Assembly: GCF_002902725.1 (NCBI RefSeq)
Contig: NZ_PPRT01000022.1
Location: 35,346-99,345 of the forward strand
DNA length: 64,000 bases
Source of the DNA: Staphylococcus caprae
Lineage (GTDB): Bacteria > Bacillota > Bacilli > Staphylococcales > Staphylococcaceae
Reading direction: 5' to 3'
Position numbers and translations under genes: made by a program. Of this stretch, positions 40,823 through 51,320 are shown in pieces. The notes under the pieces are model-generated. The model was not told where the DNA came from and searched no databases. It saw only the letters and a list, made by a program, of their open reading frames with translations. The first letter of the stretch is position 1. Every line of letters starts with the position of its first letter.

Positions 40823-41569
40823 TTAATCAGGGATAACATCGCTTAAGAAATATTTTAAGATATCTCCTAACATAGGTTTCCACGATTTCCAACTATGACC
40901 GCCTTCAAATTCAGTATAATAATAATCCATATCATAGCCTTTAATGAGCTCAGAAAGTTCTCTATTTGGTGTGAGAAAATTAGCTCTTTCACCATTAGTA
41001 GGTAAAGTAAAATCTTCTTCCTCTAAACCAATTGCATGCCATAAAGTAAGTTGCTTTCTATCATCACAACTTTCTAATTTCTGTTTAATATTTTGGTTAT
41101 ACATCGGGCTTAACATTGCAACCTGACTGAAAATCGTCGGATACGTTAAAGCTGTCATCAAAGCAATACTACCAGCTAAACTGTCCCCTATAAGTAATCT
41201 AGCATTACCTACTTTATAAGTTGGAAAAGTAGAGTCAATATACGGCAGAATCTCTTTACCAACAGCTTGTACAGTTAGATGAGAACGGCTTCCAGAAGGA
41301 TGGAATTCTTCTCTACGTTTATCAACATCTTCATAATGAAATCCTACAATAATTGCTCTTTGTATGTCATTATCCTTTCTCAATTGTTCATAAGCACGTT
41401 GTATTCTACCAAATCTTAAGAAATCTAATCCATCAAAACATAAAATAACTTGATACTTAAATAGTTCTGTATACTCCTCTGGCAAATAAATGGAGAGCGT
41501 TACATCTCTATCTAAAATATCACTATGTATTACCTTTTTATTTATCTTTCCAGCATTAAACTCTGTCAT
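40823..41569 (-). CDS. esterase, YjcH/enterochelin-esterase-like
   Basis: This 248-residue alpha/beta hydrolase is of the esterase D type. The nucleophile elbow is GDSLAGS (Ser in LLIGDSLAGSIALM), an N-terminal IYLPEEYTELFKYQVILCFDG strand and a C-terminal FEGGHSWKSW histidine. Substrate unknown. The pairing with YjcG matches the yjcG–yjcH order in Bacillus. Confidence 0.85.
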   Translation of the reverse strand: MTEFNAGKINKKVIHSDILDRDVTLSIYLPEEYTELFKYQVILCFDGLDFLRFGRIQRAYEQLRKDNDIQRAIIVGFHYEDVDKRREEFHPSGSRSHLTVQAVGKEILPYIDSTFPTYKVGNARLLIGDSLAGSIALMTALTYPTIFSQVAMLSPMYNQNIKQKLESCDDRKQLTLWHAIGLEEEDFTLPTNGERANFLTPNRELSELIKGYDMDYYYTEFEGGHSWKSWKPMLGDILKYFLSDVIPD

Positions 41570-41844
41570 ATATGAGCCCCCTCGTCGTAGTAATATTATT
41601 GTACCAATACTTAAACTACTTTTAAATTCTTGAAAATCAATTTAACGATTGAATATCATGTTTAAATCACATTCTTAAAAATCAAAGTTGTTCACTAAAT
41701 CATGTTCATTGTTCAAATCATATTTTCTGATTCTCATCATTCTTAACGATGACTAGGAAAGCATTTTTCTCTTTTTAAAGATAGGTTTTTAAGATATACT
41801 TATTAGGAATAAATAAATGAGACGTAATAGGAGGAAAGAGGTTT

Positions 41845-42930
41845 ATGTTCAATAAAGTTTGGTTTAGAACTGGCATATTTTTCATCATGCTGTTCATACT
41901 CATCAAACTATTTATGGAAGTACACAATGTATTTACACCAATTGCTACAATTATCGGCTCTGTATTCCTTCCATTCTTAATTAGTGGTTTTCTATTTTAC
42001 ATATGTTTACCATTCCAAAATTTGCTTGAAAAGTGGGGATTTCCACGATGGGCAAGTATTCTAACAATATTTATCGGTTTAATAGCAATCATTGCTATTG
42101 TAGTTTCATTTATCGCACCGATTATTATTTCCAATATAAATAACTTAATCAAACAAACACCAGCATTGCAAAAAGAAGCTGAACATCTCATCAACTTCTC
42201 TTTAAAACAAATGGATAAACTACCTGATGATGTGACACACCGCATTAATAAAGCTGTTAGATCTATGGGTGATGGCGTAACGTCAATCCTATCTAATTCA
42301 GTCACATATATTACATCATTTATTTCAACAGTTTTCTTATTAATCATGGTGCCTTTCATCTTAATCTATATGTTAAAAGACCATGAAAAATTCATTCCTG
42401 CTATTGGTAAATTTTTCAAAGGTGAACGTAAAGTATTCGTAGTAGATTTATTAAAAGACTTAAACTTCACTTTAAAATCTTATATCCAAGGACAAGTAAC
42501 GGTTAGTGTCATACTAGGTATCATTTTATATATTGGTTATACTATTATTGGATTGCCTTATACGCCGTTACTAGTATTATTCGCCGGTGTAGCTAACTTA
42601 ATTCCTTTCCTAGGACCATGGCTATCATTTGCGCCTGCCGCTATTCTAGGTATTATCGATGGACCAACAACATTCATTTGGGTATGTATTGTAACTTTAG
42701 TTGCTCAACAACTTGAAGGTAATGTAATTACGCCTAACGTTATGGGTAAATCTTTAAGTATCCATCCTCTAACAATCATTGTTGTGATTTTGGCAGCAGG
42801 AGATTTAGGTGGCTTTACTTTAATTCTTATCGCTGTACCATTATATGCAGTACTTAAGACATTAGTTAGCAATATATTTAAATATCGCCAACGTATCATT
42901 GATAAAGCGAATAGCAATGTTAAAGATTAA
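41845..42930 (+). CDS. AI-2E family (PerM-like) membrane protein
   Basis: This 361-residue protein has about eight membrane segments and the family signature LPYTPLLVLFAGVANLIPFLGPWLSFAPA followed by QQLEGNVITPNVMGKSLSIHPLTIIVV. Members export small molecules or exchange ions; the substrate of this one is unknown. GGAGGAAAG ribosome site. A terminator follows. Confidence 0.9.
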   Translation: MFNKVWFRTGIFFIMLFILIKLFMEVHNVFTPIATIIGSVFLPFLISGFLFYICLPFQNLLEKWGFPRWASILTIFIGLIAIIAIVVSFIAPIIISNINNLIKQTPALQKEAEHLINFSLKQMDKLPDDVTHRINKAVRSMGDGVTSILSNSVTYITSFISTVFLLIMVPFILIYMLKDHEKFIPAIGKFFKGERKVFVVDLLKDLNFTLKSYIQGQVTVSVILGIILYIGYTIIGLPYTPLLVLFAGVANLIPFLGPWLSFAPAAILGIIDGPTTFIWVCIVTLVAQQLEGNVITPNVMGKSLSIHPLTIIVVILAAGDLGGFTLILIAVPLYAVLKTLVSNIFKYRQRIIDKANSNVKD

Positions 42931-42948
42931 CAATAACTTGATATATAA

Positions 42949-42982
42949 ACATCACTTACCTTTTCGTAAGTGGTGTTTTTTT
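42949..42982 (+). terminator. terminator after the AI-2E family gene
   Basis: Eleven-bp stem ACATCACTTAC/GTAAGTGGTGT (one G-U) followed by TTTTTTT. Confidence 0.85.
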
Positions 42983-42992
42983 ATGAATACAG

Positions 42993-43024
42993 AAAAAGCG
43001 GTTGAGCTTGCAACTCAACCGCTT
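42993..43024 (-). terminator. terminator after fabI
   Basis: On the minus strand AAGCGGTTGAG/CTCAACCGCTT forms an 11-bp perfect stem with a 7-base loop, followed by TTTCTG after the stem's own T's. Confidence 0.75.
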
Positions 43025-43057
43025 CATACACTTCAATATTTTAAATGAAGTTATTTA

Positions 43058-43828
43058 TTATTTAATTGCGTGGAAACCACTATCAACGTGGATGTTTTCA
43101 CCAGTTACACCGCTTGATAAATCACTTAATAAGTAAGCTGCAGTTTTACCAACCTCTTCTTGATCCACATTACGTTTTAATGGTGCACGTTCTTCAATTT
43201 CTTTAAGAATTGTATTAAATCCGCCTACACCTTTTGCACTTAAAGTACGAATAGGACCAGCTGAAATAGCATTCACACGGATATTATCTTCTCCTAAATC
43301 TAAAGCTAAATATTTCACATTAGCTTCTAAGCTTGCTTTAGCAACACCCATCACATTATAGTTTTGAACCGCAAATTCTCCACCAAGATAAGTTGTTGCG
43401 ACAATGCTACCGCCTTCAGGCATCAATTTCTTAGCTTCATGTGCAACAATTGTTAATGAGTAAGAACTAATGTCTTGTGCAAGTAAGAAACCGTCACGAG
43501 ATGTTTCAGAGAAACGACCTCTTAAATCTTCCATATTAGCGAAAGCAATTGAATGATATACACCATCAATGTTACCTACTTCTTCACCAATTTTAGCAAA
43601 ACCATTGATAACGTCTTCATCACTTTGCACATCAATTTGATATAAATGATGTTCAGATTGATTTAATTGTTCTAATAACTTTTCTAATTCTTTGCGACTA
43701 CGATCTTTACGATATGTAAATACTAATTTCGCACCTAATTTGTCTAATACTTTAGCAACGCCAAAACCGATACTACGTTTATTCGCAATACCCATAATGA
43801 CATATGTTTTATTCTCCAAATTTAACAT
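43058..43828 (-). CDS. fabI: enoyl-ACP reductase FabI
   Basis: This 256-residue short-chain reductase catalyses the last step of fatty-acid elongation and is the triclosan target. The NAD(P) loop is GIANKRSIGFG, and the catalytic Tyr/Lys pair is in YNVMGVAKASLEANVKYLA (Tyr-x6-Lys). It is nearly identical to S. aureus FabI as I remember it. A FapR-like half site lies upstream at 43926–43943. Confidence 0.96.
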   Translation of the reverse strand: MLNLENKTYVIMGIANKRSIGFGVAKVLDKLGAKLVFTYRKDRSRKELEKLLEQLNQSEHHLYQIDVQSDEDVINGFAKIGEEVGNIDGVYHSIAFANMEDLRGRFSETSRDGFLLAQDISSYSLTIVAHEAKKLMPEGGSIVATTYLGGEFAVQNYNVMGVAKASLEANVKYLALDLGEDNIRVNAISAGPIRTLSAKGVGGFNTILKEIEERAPLKRNVDQEEVGKTAAYLLSDLSSGVTGENIHVDSGFHAIK

Positions 43829-43925
43829 TGCAGTATAACTCCTTAATAATAAAATAATTAATGTTTATTTATGGTTAAAAACCAACTTCATTTATAACCT
43901 ATTTACCATATACAGTTTAACACTT

Positions 43926-43943
43926 TTAGTACCTGATAATAAA
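43926..43943. promoter_or_regulatory. possible FapR operator upstream of fabI
   Basis: TTAGTACCTGATAAT matches the left half of the FapR operator as I remember it (TTAGTACCTxxTAxT). The right half is degenerate. FapR is known to control fabI in S. aureus; the site is about 100 bases upstream of the start codon. Confidence 0.3.
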
Positions 43944-44041
43944 GTGATTTAGCATGCCACGAAAGACTTATACTCAACCCTACTTAAAAGAACTGGCGCA
44001 TTTTATCATGCACCAGTTCATTAACTATGGGTTATTCTAAT

Positions 44042-45886
44042 TTAATAATAAAATTCTAATTCTTGTTTAAGTTCATCAACATATTCTTTTGATCCTGTAA
44101 CAATTAAACGGTCTTTATAACGCAATTGTGTATCACCATGAGGCACTATGGATTCGTTATTACGTAAAATTCGAACAAATATAATGTCTCCTCCGAATGG
44201 GAAATTACGTAATTGAATATTTTCATATTGATGATTTAACATTTGAATTTCATATAGAGATGTTTCCACATTACTTAAAAGATTTAACATATTCGGTGTT
44301 TCAATTAAACCTTTTAATAATATTTTATTACTAAGGTAGTTACTGAATACTTCAATACCTTGTGCTTTAATTTCAGCATCTTCGTTTGAATTTTCTAATC
44401 TACAAATCACACGATTCACTTCATGCCTCTTAGCCATTAAAGCAACTTTTCTATTAATTTCATCATCATTCGTGGCACATACCACAATATCTCGTTCAAA
44501 AAGTCCTAAACGTTCTAATAAGTCTTCTTCATAATCAGAAATCTCTACCATTGTAATTTCATCTGATAATTTTCTACTGTCACTTAAATCCTTTCGATAA
44601 TAAAGTGATATATCATACAATTGAGAGGTCAAATTCTGTGCAATTGGAATTGTTAACTGGTTCTTACCAATTAAACTCACTTCTATGCGACGATTAACTT
44701 CATTCGGAATTGGAAACATTTTTTTGAAAATAATCGGCACAAAAACGCATGTAATGACAGCACTTAAAATTAAAATGCCTGACGTTTCCGCTGAAATTGT
44801 TTTGAGTTGCTCTGCAATTTTTGCTGCTGCAATAACTAATGAAAGTGTAGAAGTTAATAAAAATGCTGAAGCAATCGTCGTTTTTGTATCAAACCAACGC
44901 TTGATAAAGAATACTGGTATAAGTTTTGAAACGATAAAAGCTAAAATAAGTACAGGAATAATTAAAAGTATCGATGGTTCTTTAATTAAGGACGGAATAT
45001 TTAAGTCCACACCCACCATAATAAAGAATATCGGTATAAAGAATCCGTAACCGAAAGAATCTAATTTTTCCACCATTTCTTCATCTGGATTAAGTAAAGA
45101 CACGACTACACCTGCTAAGAATGCACCTAGTATATATTCAGCGCCTACGCCCTCAGCAAGAGCTACTAGTAAAATAATCAATGCAAAAACTGCGCGAATC
45201 CCTATTTGTGTCGTCCCATCCATTAACTTTTGTAAAAACGACATTCTTTTAAATAGTCCGCCTAATATGTAGAAAATGACAGTGAAAACGATTAATATAC
45301 CAGTTAACCAAATCGTACTACCACCATGACCGTTGATAGCACCATAGATCGTTAATAAAATCATTGTAACTAAGTCAGCCAAAACTGCGACTAATAGTAT
45401 GAACTGACCTATTGTGGTACGCATAATATTCATTTCTTTAAGTGTCGGAACCACAACGCCTAAAGATATGGTAGATATTATGATTACCATTAATAGTACG
45501 TCATCTACTAAACCTAACCACTTGAATATGTAGGCTAAAATGATTGAAATAAGCATGATAAAACCAAATACAGTTAATGCTAGGTTTAAATGACTCGGTA
45601 TATGTGTTTCTTGTTTATTTTCACCTTGTCTTGAACGGGAATCCTTTTTAAAAGCCTTGAAATCAATTTCTAAACCGCTTAAAAACATTAAAAATATAAA
45701 ACCTAATGTAGATAAAATATTAAGTACCGAATCTCTCTCTACTATGTTGAGAAGAGAATGGCCAATAATAATTCCCATCAAAATCTCTGCCACAACGACA
45801 GGCAAGAAATTAATATTAAGTCGGTTAACGATAATTGGAGTTAAAAATGCAGCAACAACTACAATAACTAATGATAAAAACTCCAT
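44042..45886 (-). CDS. cpaA: CPA2 cation/proton antiporter with RCK domains
   Basis: This 614-residue protein has an N-terminal CPA2 exchanger (about 12 helices, 1–385), an RCK_N domain (about 395–520; RRIEVSLIGKNQLTIPIAQ…VVCATNDDEINRKVALMAKR) and an RCK_C domain (about 530–614; GGDIIFVRILRNNESIVPHGDTQLRYKDRLIVTG). The order mgtE–cpaA–fabI is that of S. aureus, where CpaA's RCK_C domain binds c-di-AMP. It exports K+/Na+ in exchange for protons. Confidence 0.9.
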   Translation of the reverse strand: MEFLSLVIVVVAAFLTPIIVNRLNINFLPVVVAEILMGIIIGHSLLNIVERDSVLNILSTLGFIFLMFLSGLEIDFKAFKKDSRSRQGENKQETHIPSHLNLALTVFGFIMLISIILAYIFKWLGLVDDVLLMVIIISTISLGVVVPTLKEMNIMRTTIGQFILLVAVLADLVTMILLTIYGAINGHGGSTIWLTGILIVFTVIFYILGGLFKRMSFLQKLMDGTTQIGIRAVFALIILLVALAEGVGAEYILGAFLAGVVVSLLNPDEEMVEKLDSFGYGFFIPIFFIMVGVDLNIPSLIKEPSILLIIPVLILAFIVSKLIPVFFIKRWFDTKTTIASAFLLTSTLSLVIAAAKIAEQLKTISAETSGILILSAVITCVFVPIIFKKMFPIPNEVNRRIEVSLIGKNQLTIPIAQNLTSQLYDISLYYRKDLSDSRKLSDEITMVEISDYEEDLLERLGLFERDIVVCATNDDEINRKVALMAKRHEVNRVICRLENSNEDAEIKAQGIEVFSNYLSNKILLKGLIETPNMLNLLSNVETSLYEIQMLNHQYENIQLRNFPFGGDIIFVRILRNNESIVPHGDTQLRYKDRLIVTGSKEYVDELKQELEFYY

Positions 45887-45894
45887 GAGACCTC

Positions 45895-47280
45895 CTAAGT
45901 TAAATATGACATAAATGAAGTTGCTAAACCGAAATAAATTAACATACTGACAATATCATTAATTGTTGTAATAAATGGACCACTTGCAACTGCTGGGTCA
46001 ATTTTAAATTTATTCATAAGAAGCGGAATCATAGAACCTACTAATGTACCCACTGTCATAGCACAAGTTAGACTTCCACCTACAATAAGTGCTAATAACG
46101 GTTGTCTGTATATAACTACAATAATTAAGAAAAGTACAATAGCACAAATCAGTCCAGATAAAAATCCACTACCGGCCTCTCTTAATGCAATTCTAAATTT
46201 ACTTTGTTCATTTATTTCTCCAGTTGAAATATTACGTACTGAAACGGCTAACGATTGTGTACCTGAATTTCCAGACATCCCACTAATAATAGGTATAAAC
46301 GCAGCTAATAAAGCAACCTTCGATAAAGTATCTTCGAAACTACCTAGAATTGTTGCTGTTATCATCCCTAAGAACGTTAAGACGATAAGCCACGGAAGAC
46401 GTTTAGTCGCAGTTTTTACAACAGAATCACTTGTAGAGTCTATATCAGAGACACCGGCTAAACGTGAGTAGTCTTCACTAGCCTCTTCATCCATGACATC
46501 TAAGATATCGTCTATAGTAATGATACCTAATAAATGATTTTGGTAATCTACAACTGGTACTGCGATAAAGTCATAATCTCTCATAACTTGTGCAACGTTT
46601 TCTTGGTCATCAGCGACATTTACACTAATGACACGTTCACTCATAACATCTTCTATATATGAATCATTCTCCGCAACAATTAAGTCTCTTAAAGAAAGTA
46701 CGCCTACAAGTTGACCTGCTTCATTCACAGCGAAGATAACATAAATTGTTTCAGCATCTGGAGCTTGTTCTTTAACATGCATCAGTGCTTCTTTAACAGG
46801 TGTCGTAGTTTTAAGAGAAATATATTCTGTAGTCATGATACCGCCAGCGGTATCTTCTTCATAATGTAATAAAGCTTTTATCTCATTTGCTTCATCTTTA
46901 TCCATTAGTGTAAGTAAGCTAGCGACTTTAGATTTAGATAATTCATTTAAAATATCTACTGAGTTATCATAAGACATTTCTTCTAAAACATGACTCGCAT
47001 AAGTAGCATTAATCTTATCAAAAAGGTCTTCGTAATCTTCATCGTCAATATCTAATTGATCGAAGAAATTTGCTACTTCTTTCGGGGATAAAAACTCAAA
47101 TATTTTTTGTCTTTTATCATCGTCTGTGTCCTCAAAGTACTCACTTTGTTCGTAATTGTGCATAGATAAAAATTCATCTCTAAACTGATCTATATCATTT
47201 TCATCTAATAATTTATCTAATAATTCTTCATTATATACGTCTTCACGCACATTCTCTTTTATCTCTGCGTCGTTAGACAT
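45895..47280 (-). CDS. mgtE: magnesium transporter MgtE
   Basis: This 461-residue Mg2+ channel has an N-terminal helical MgtE_N domain (1–130), two CBS domains (about 145–265) that sense Mg2+, and five C-terminal membrane helices (about 290–461) with PIISGMSGNSGTQSLAVSVR and the pore region TINDIVSMLIYFGLA. It is 8 bases from cpaA, so the two ion genes are co-transcribed. Confidence 0.95.
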   Translation of the reverse strand: MSNDAEIKENVREDVYNEELLDKLLDENDIDQFRDEFLSMHNYEQSEYFEDTDDDKRQKIFEFLSPKEVANFFDQLDIDDEDYEDLFDKINATYASHVLEEMSYDNSVDILNELSKSKVASLLTLMDKDEANEIKALLHYEEDTAGGIMTTEYISLKTTTPVKEALMHVKEQAPDAETIYVIFAVNEAGQLVGVLSLRDLIVAENDSYIEDVMSERVISVNVADDQENVAQVMRDYDFIAVPVVDYQNHLLGIITIDDILDVMDEEASEDYSRLAGVSDIDSTSDSVVKTATKRLPWLIVLTFLGMITATILGSFEDTLSKVALLAAFIPIISGMSGNSGTQSLAVSVRNISTGEINEQSKFRIALREAGSGFLSGLICAIVLFLIIVVIYRQPLLALIVGGSLTCAMTVGTLVGSMIPLLMNKFKIDPAVASGPFITTINDIVSMLIYFGLATSFMSYLT

Positions 47281-47305
47281 TCATTACACCTCCAAAGCAT
47301 ATTTA

Positions 47306-48160
47306 TTATAGCATGTTAAATAAATTAATTAATTGTTTGTAATCAATATTTATTGATATTTCATTTTTGTAAATTGGATGAAGAAATTTAACTGCACAAC
47401 ATTGTAAACTTTGTCCTTTTATCTGTCTATGGTGTCCTCCATATAAGTCATCGCCAACTATCGGGTGCTCTATATGCTGAAAGTGCACACGGATTTGATG
47501 CGTACGTCCGGTATGTAATTTGACTTTACACAAACTCGCATTGTCTTTTTGAGCTAATGTGTAGTAACTTGTTTTAGCATATTTACCATCTTTTGAAATT
47601 TTACGAGTAATAATACTCTTATTATCCCTTGCTATAGGCGCTTCAATGACACCTTTTGCTTTTGTCCGACCATATGCAAGACAGACATATTCCTTTTCAA
47701 ACTTAACTTTTGAAAATAAATGATGGATATGTCCATACTTAGCAAATACAACTATTCCCATTGTATTTCGATCTAACCTAGTAACTATGTGCGGGTTTGA
47801 CTTTTCGCCTTTATTGATTAGATATGCTAACACCTGCTCCACTAAACTCTCATGAGGATGTTCTCTAGAAGGCGCACAGTTTTGATATTGAGGTTTGTTA
47901 ACTATAACTAGAAAATCGTCCTCGAAAATAATTTCCAATGCTTTTTGATAAGGGATTAAATTTGAACTAGGTCGCTCTATTGGCATATGGACTTCTAAAT
48001 GATCACCAAAAGTCATTTCTTTCCTGACAGTTACAGGTTGCTTATTTACAATTAAAGCGCCATTACGTTTAATGGCGCTAATAGTCTTTTTAGAGTAATC
48101 ATGTCTCTGCAAGAAAGATTTAACTGTTTCAAATTCCTTTATTACATAAGTGAAAATCAT
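47306..48160 (-). CDS. RluA-family pseudouridine synthase
   Basis: This 284-residue RNA pseudouridine synthase has an N-terminal S4-like region ([28 protein letters not shown]) and catalytic core with the active-site aspartate in [17 protein letters not shown]. The C-terminal [28 protein letters not shown] is the family motif. The target base is not known. The ATG overlaps the nadK stop. Confidence 0.92.
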   Translation of the reverse strand: MIFTYVIKEFETVKSFLQRHDYSKKTISAIKRNGALIVNKQPVTVRKEMTFGDHLEVHMPIERPSSNLIPYQKALEIIFEDDFLVIVNKPQYQNCAPSREHPHESLVEQVLAYLINKGEKSNPHIVTRLDRNTMGIVVFAKYGHIHHLFSKVKFEKEYVCLAYGRTKAKGVIEAPIARDNKSIITRKISKDGKYAKTSYYTLAQKDNASLCKVKLHTGRTHQIRVHFQHIEHPIVGDDLYGGHHRQIKGQSLQCCAVKFLHPIYKNEISINIDYKQLINLFNML

Positions 48161-48966
48161 CTTTCATCATCACTTGAGATAAATGAATCATGCACTCTTT
48201 TCCAAAAAGGAAATGGTCGAAATCTCGCAAACCTTACTTTTTCATTTGCTACTCTAAATTGAATGGCATTTACATTTTTATGTTTAATACTTACGTGGTC
48301 AATTGTTGTTCTAATTGTGTCATGATTGACAGGCATAATTAGACAAGTATGATGCTTTGGTAATACCAAAGGCGATCCCACAGTTCTAAACACACGATTA
48401 TTAATTGAAGCTATTTCAGCTATTTGCATCGCTTCTAATGATGGATGAATGAGCGCACCTCCTAAAGCTTTATTGTAAGCTGTTGAACCAGAAGGTGTTG
48501 AAATACATAGCCCATCCCCTCTAAATCGTTCAAAATGTTTGCCACGAATATTAACGTCCACAACTAAAGTTGAACCATTTTCAGTTTTCATGGTGGCTTC
48601 ATTTAAAGCAAGATATCGCGTTTCATAACCGTTATCGTTATATCTTACGATTAGCTCTAATAAAGGATATTCAATAACTTGGAATTCAGAATTATTGATT
48701 TCAATAATTAACTTCTCGACTTCATGAGGTAACCAGTCTGCGTAGAAACCTAAATGACCGGTGTGTATACCTACAAACGCAACTTTTGAAAGCATATGAC
48801 TATATTGATGGAATGCTTGAAGTAACGTGCCGTCCCCACCAACAGATATGACGATTTCTGGATTTTCACTATCCTCTACCATTTGAAAATCCTTCATATG
48901 ATTAATCATTTTATGTTTTAATGCATTCGATTTTGAATCACCTTTAGTTAGGATTGTATAACGCAT
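48157..48966 (-). CDS. nadK: NAD kinase
   Basis: This 269-residue kinase makes NADP from NAD. It has the GGDGT loop ([12 protein letters not shown]), [17 protein letters not shown] and the second site [28 protein letters not shown] chose the second of two adjacent ATGs (48966) for better spacing from GAGGTG; the length then equals S. aureus PpnK. It lies between relQ and the pseudouridine synthase gene. Confidence 0.95.
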   Translation of the reverse strand: MRYTILTKGDSKSNALKHKMINHMKDFQMVEDSENPEIVISVGGDGTLLQAFHQYSHMLSKVAFVGIHTGHLGFYADWLPHEVEKLIIEINNSEFQVIEYPLLELIVRYNDNGYETRYLALNEATMKTENGSTLVVDVNIRGKHFERFRGDGLCISTPSGSTAYNKALGGALIHPSLEAMQIAEIASINNRVFRTVGSPLVLPKHHTCLIMPVNHDTIRTTIDHVSIKHKNVNAIQFRVANEKVRFARFRPFPFWKRVHDSFISSDDER

Positions 48967-48979
48967 CATTTACACCTCA

Positions 48980-49615
48980 TTAGTCATTTTCATGTTTCTT
49001 GGCACGTTTCTGAGTATAATATTTTTGTGCCTCTTGAATTTCATCCTTAATCTCTGACATTTCCTCATCAAGTAAATATGCAGCTTCAGCAGCTCTTTCA
49101 AGACGATGTTGAATTTCATCAGGATAATCGCCATCATATTTGTAACGAAGCGTATGTTCTATTGTTGCCCAAAAGTTCATTGCTAAAGTTCTAATTTGAA
49201 TTTCTGCTAAAATATGTTTTTGTCCATTAAGCGTTTCAATTGGATACTCAATGATGACATGATAAGAACGATAACCACTCTCTTTTGTATTACGAATATA
49301 ATCTCGTTCTTCAATAACCTTAAAGTCTCTTCGCTGTCTTAGTATGTCCACTACCACATCAATATCATCTACGAATTGACACATCATTCTCAACCCAGCA
49401 ATGTCATACATTTCTTCATGTAAGCGGTCAAACGGAATACCTCTTTTATTAGCTTTATCAATGATGCTTGATATTGGTTTTACTCTTCCTGTAACAAACT
49501 CGATAGGTGACGTGTTTTCACCCACTTCATATTGTTTACGTAAACCTTTGAGTTTTACTTTTAGCTCATCTACCGCTTGTTTATAAGGTGTTAAAAATTG
49601 ATCCCATTGGTTCAT
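48980..49615 (-). CDS. relQ: small alarmone synthetase RelQ
   Basis: This 211-residue RelA/SpoT-type synthetase makes (p)ppGpp and pGpp. It has PIEFVTGRVKPISSIIDKANKRG, the DIAGLRMMCQFVDDID core, GYRSYHVIIEYP and EIQIRTLAMNFWATIEHTLRYK. It lacks a hydrolase domain. The gene order relQ–nadK–rluA-like is conserved in Firmicutes. Such enzymes respond to cell-wall stress. Confidence 0.94.
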   Translation of the reverse strand: MNQWDQFLTPYKQAVDELKVKLKGLRKQYEVGENTSPIEFVTGRVKPISSIIDKANKRGIPFDRLHEEMYDIAGLRMMCQFVDDIDVVVDILRQRRDFKVIEERDYIRNTKESGYRSYHVIIEYPIETLNGQKHILAEIQIRTLAMNFWATIEHTLRYKYDGDYPDEIQHRLERAAEAAYLLDEEMSEIKDEIQEAQKYYTQKRAKKHEND

Positions 49616-49631
49616 TTTGTTTCACTCCGCT

Positions 49632-49979
49632 TCACTCTAGTTCGAAAGTTTTTTCAACAGCTGAAACAAACTCCTTACCATAGTTATTATTTCCTTCAAT
49701 ATTATCTAATATATAATCTAATTCTTCTTGGAAGTGCTCTAATTCTAAATGATTATTTATGATAACCTTCTTATCTCTATTTTCATGTAACATCGACCAT
49801 GTCTCTTGTACAAAAATTAAATAAGAATACGATTCGCCGTCATCAAGTATGTATGCGAAACCATAATTATCACTATCAACAAGCATTTGTCCAACTTCTT
49901 CTAATCCGTCTGTAGGATCCTCAGAGAAGCAATAAATGCCATCTTCTTCTACTTTAATTTCATTTATATAAATACGCAT
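49632..49979 (-). CDS. UPF0738 family protein
   Basis: This 115-residue acidic protein ([21 protein letters not shown]…[42 protein letters not shown]) matches the staphylococcal UPF0738 protein beside relQ. Function unknown. It is the first gene of the relQ–nadK–mgtE–cpaA minus-strand run. GGAGG ribosome site. Confidence 0.85.
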   Translation of the reverse strand: MRIYINEIKVEEDGIYCFSEDPTDGLEEVGQMLVDSDNYGFAYILDDGESYSYLIFVQETWSMLHENRDKKVIINNHLELEHFQEELDYILDNIEGNNNYGKEFVSAVEKTFELE

Positions 49980-50013
49980 GCCTGTCTTCCTCCTTATTCC
50001 ATACTAGTTTAAC

Positions 50014-50042
50014 ATAATATATACTTACAAAACACGCCACAA
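50014..50042 (-). promoter_or_regulatory. promoter of the UPF0738–relQ–nadK operon
   Basis: On the minus strand TTGTGG (50037–50042), a 17-base spacer and TATTAT (50014–50019). The start codon is 35 bases downstream. Confidence 0.5.
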
Positions 50043-50260
50043 CTTACATAGAAATCATAGTACAACTCACTAAAATTCATATTTTCACAACTTATTTTCA
50101 ACTTTAGAAATCTTAGCAAATATTAAATTCATTTTCAGATAAAAAAGGATCACAGAAAAAAATTTCAGATTGCTACTTACAATGATTAAATTACTTTAAT
50201 TTAACAAGAACTTTCTTCATAATTAGAAATACTCAGAAGCGTTTAAACGAGGTGTTAATA

Positions 50261-50848
50261 ATGGCAACAAATAATGAAATTGAGTTCAAGCAAATTTTAA
50301 ATGAAAACGTATATCATCAAATTCGTAACACTTATTTTGAAAATGATAAACCCTTTACTCAAACGAACTATTATATTGATACGAATGATTTCAAATTGAA
50401 GAAACATCAATCAGCATTGCGTATAAGAGTTAAAGACAATCAATATGAAATGACCTTAAAGGTACCTGCAAAAGTTGGTTTAACCGAGTATAACCACGAG
50501 ATTAATATTTCTCCTAAAATAGATACAACAATCTCATTGTCTCAACTACCTGAAGACATCAGGGATATTATTGAAAATCAATTTGGCGTTTCCGATAAAG
50601 AACTTATCATTTTAGGAGCGCTTACCACTCATAGATTAGAAACGCAATTTCAAAATGAACTTTTAGTTTTAGACCAAAGTGAATATCTAGGTAAAACCGA
50701 TTATGAACTTGAATTTGAAGTTCATTCATACGATGAAGGTTATGAAAAGTTTAATCATTTACTTCAAGAGTTTAATTTAAGTCATGAGAAACCGTTAAAT
50801 AAAGTTCAACGATTTTTTGAAGAAAAGCAAAATTCAAGCAAAGAATAA
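50261..50848 (+). CDS. yjbK: CYTH-domain protein YjbK
   Basis: This 195-residue CYTH (triphosphate tunnel) protein begins NNEIEFKQILNENVY, the EIEFK motif of the family. It has RIRVKDNQYEMTLKVPA and a later DYELEFEV acidic strand. Relatives hydrolyse inorganic triphosphate or bind nucleotides. I chose ATG 50261 with GAGGTG upstream. It heads the yjbK–yjbI–yjbH group. Confidence 0.9.
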   Translation: MATNNEIEFKQILNENVYHQIRNTYFENDKPFTQTNYYIDTNDFKLKKHQSALRIRVKDNQYEMTLKVPAKVGLTEYNHEINISPKIDTTISLSQLPEDIRDIIENQFGVSDKELIILGALTTHRLETQFQNELLVLDQSEYLGKTDYELEFEVHSYDEGYEKFNHLLQEFNLSHEKPLNKVQRFFEEKQNSSKE

Positions 50849-50932
50849 CGAGATTTCCCATAAGGGCAAATTACTTTCAAATGTAAAAATTCATGTTATA
50901 TTAGATATATATTAATGGAACACGGTGATATT

Positions 50933-51304
50933 ATGTCTAAAACACCATATGAGATAGTAGGTCCAGAAGCATTGTATCAAATGATTGACCACTTTTATTA
51001 TCTAGTCGAAAGAGACGAACGAATTAATTATCTATTTCCAGGGGATTTTAGGGAAACAAGTCGAAAACAAAAGCAGTTTTTAACTCAGTTTCTTGGTGGA
51101 CCAGACTTATATACTCAAGAACATGGTCATCCCATGTTAAAAAGAAGACATATGGAATTTACAATTACTGAATACGAACGTGATGCATGGTTAGAAAACA
51201 TGTATACAGCGATTCAACATGCAAACTTCCCTGCAGGTGTCGGTGATTATTTATTCGAAAGACTACGTTTAACTGCTAATCACATGGTAAATTCCGAAAA
51301 ATAA
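50933..51304 (+). CDS. yjbI: truncated haemoglobin YjbI
   Basis: This 123-residue group II truncated globin has a haem pocket with proximal His in GHPMLKRRHMEFTITEYERDAWLENM, Tyr in the B helix (MIDHFYYLVERDERINYLFPGDF) and Phe/Trp residues. It probably detoxifies NO or binds oxygen. I chose ATG 50933 (MSKTPYEIVG). It lies immediately before yjbH, as in Bacillus. Confidence 0.93.
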   Translation: MSKTPYEIVGPEALYQMIDHFYYLVERDERINYLFPGDFRETSRKQKQFLTQFLGGPDLYTQEHGHPMLKRRHMEFTITEYERDAWLENMYTAIQHANFPAGVGDYLFERLRLTANHMVNSEK

Positions 51305-51320
51305 TTGTAGGTGAATATAC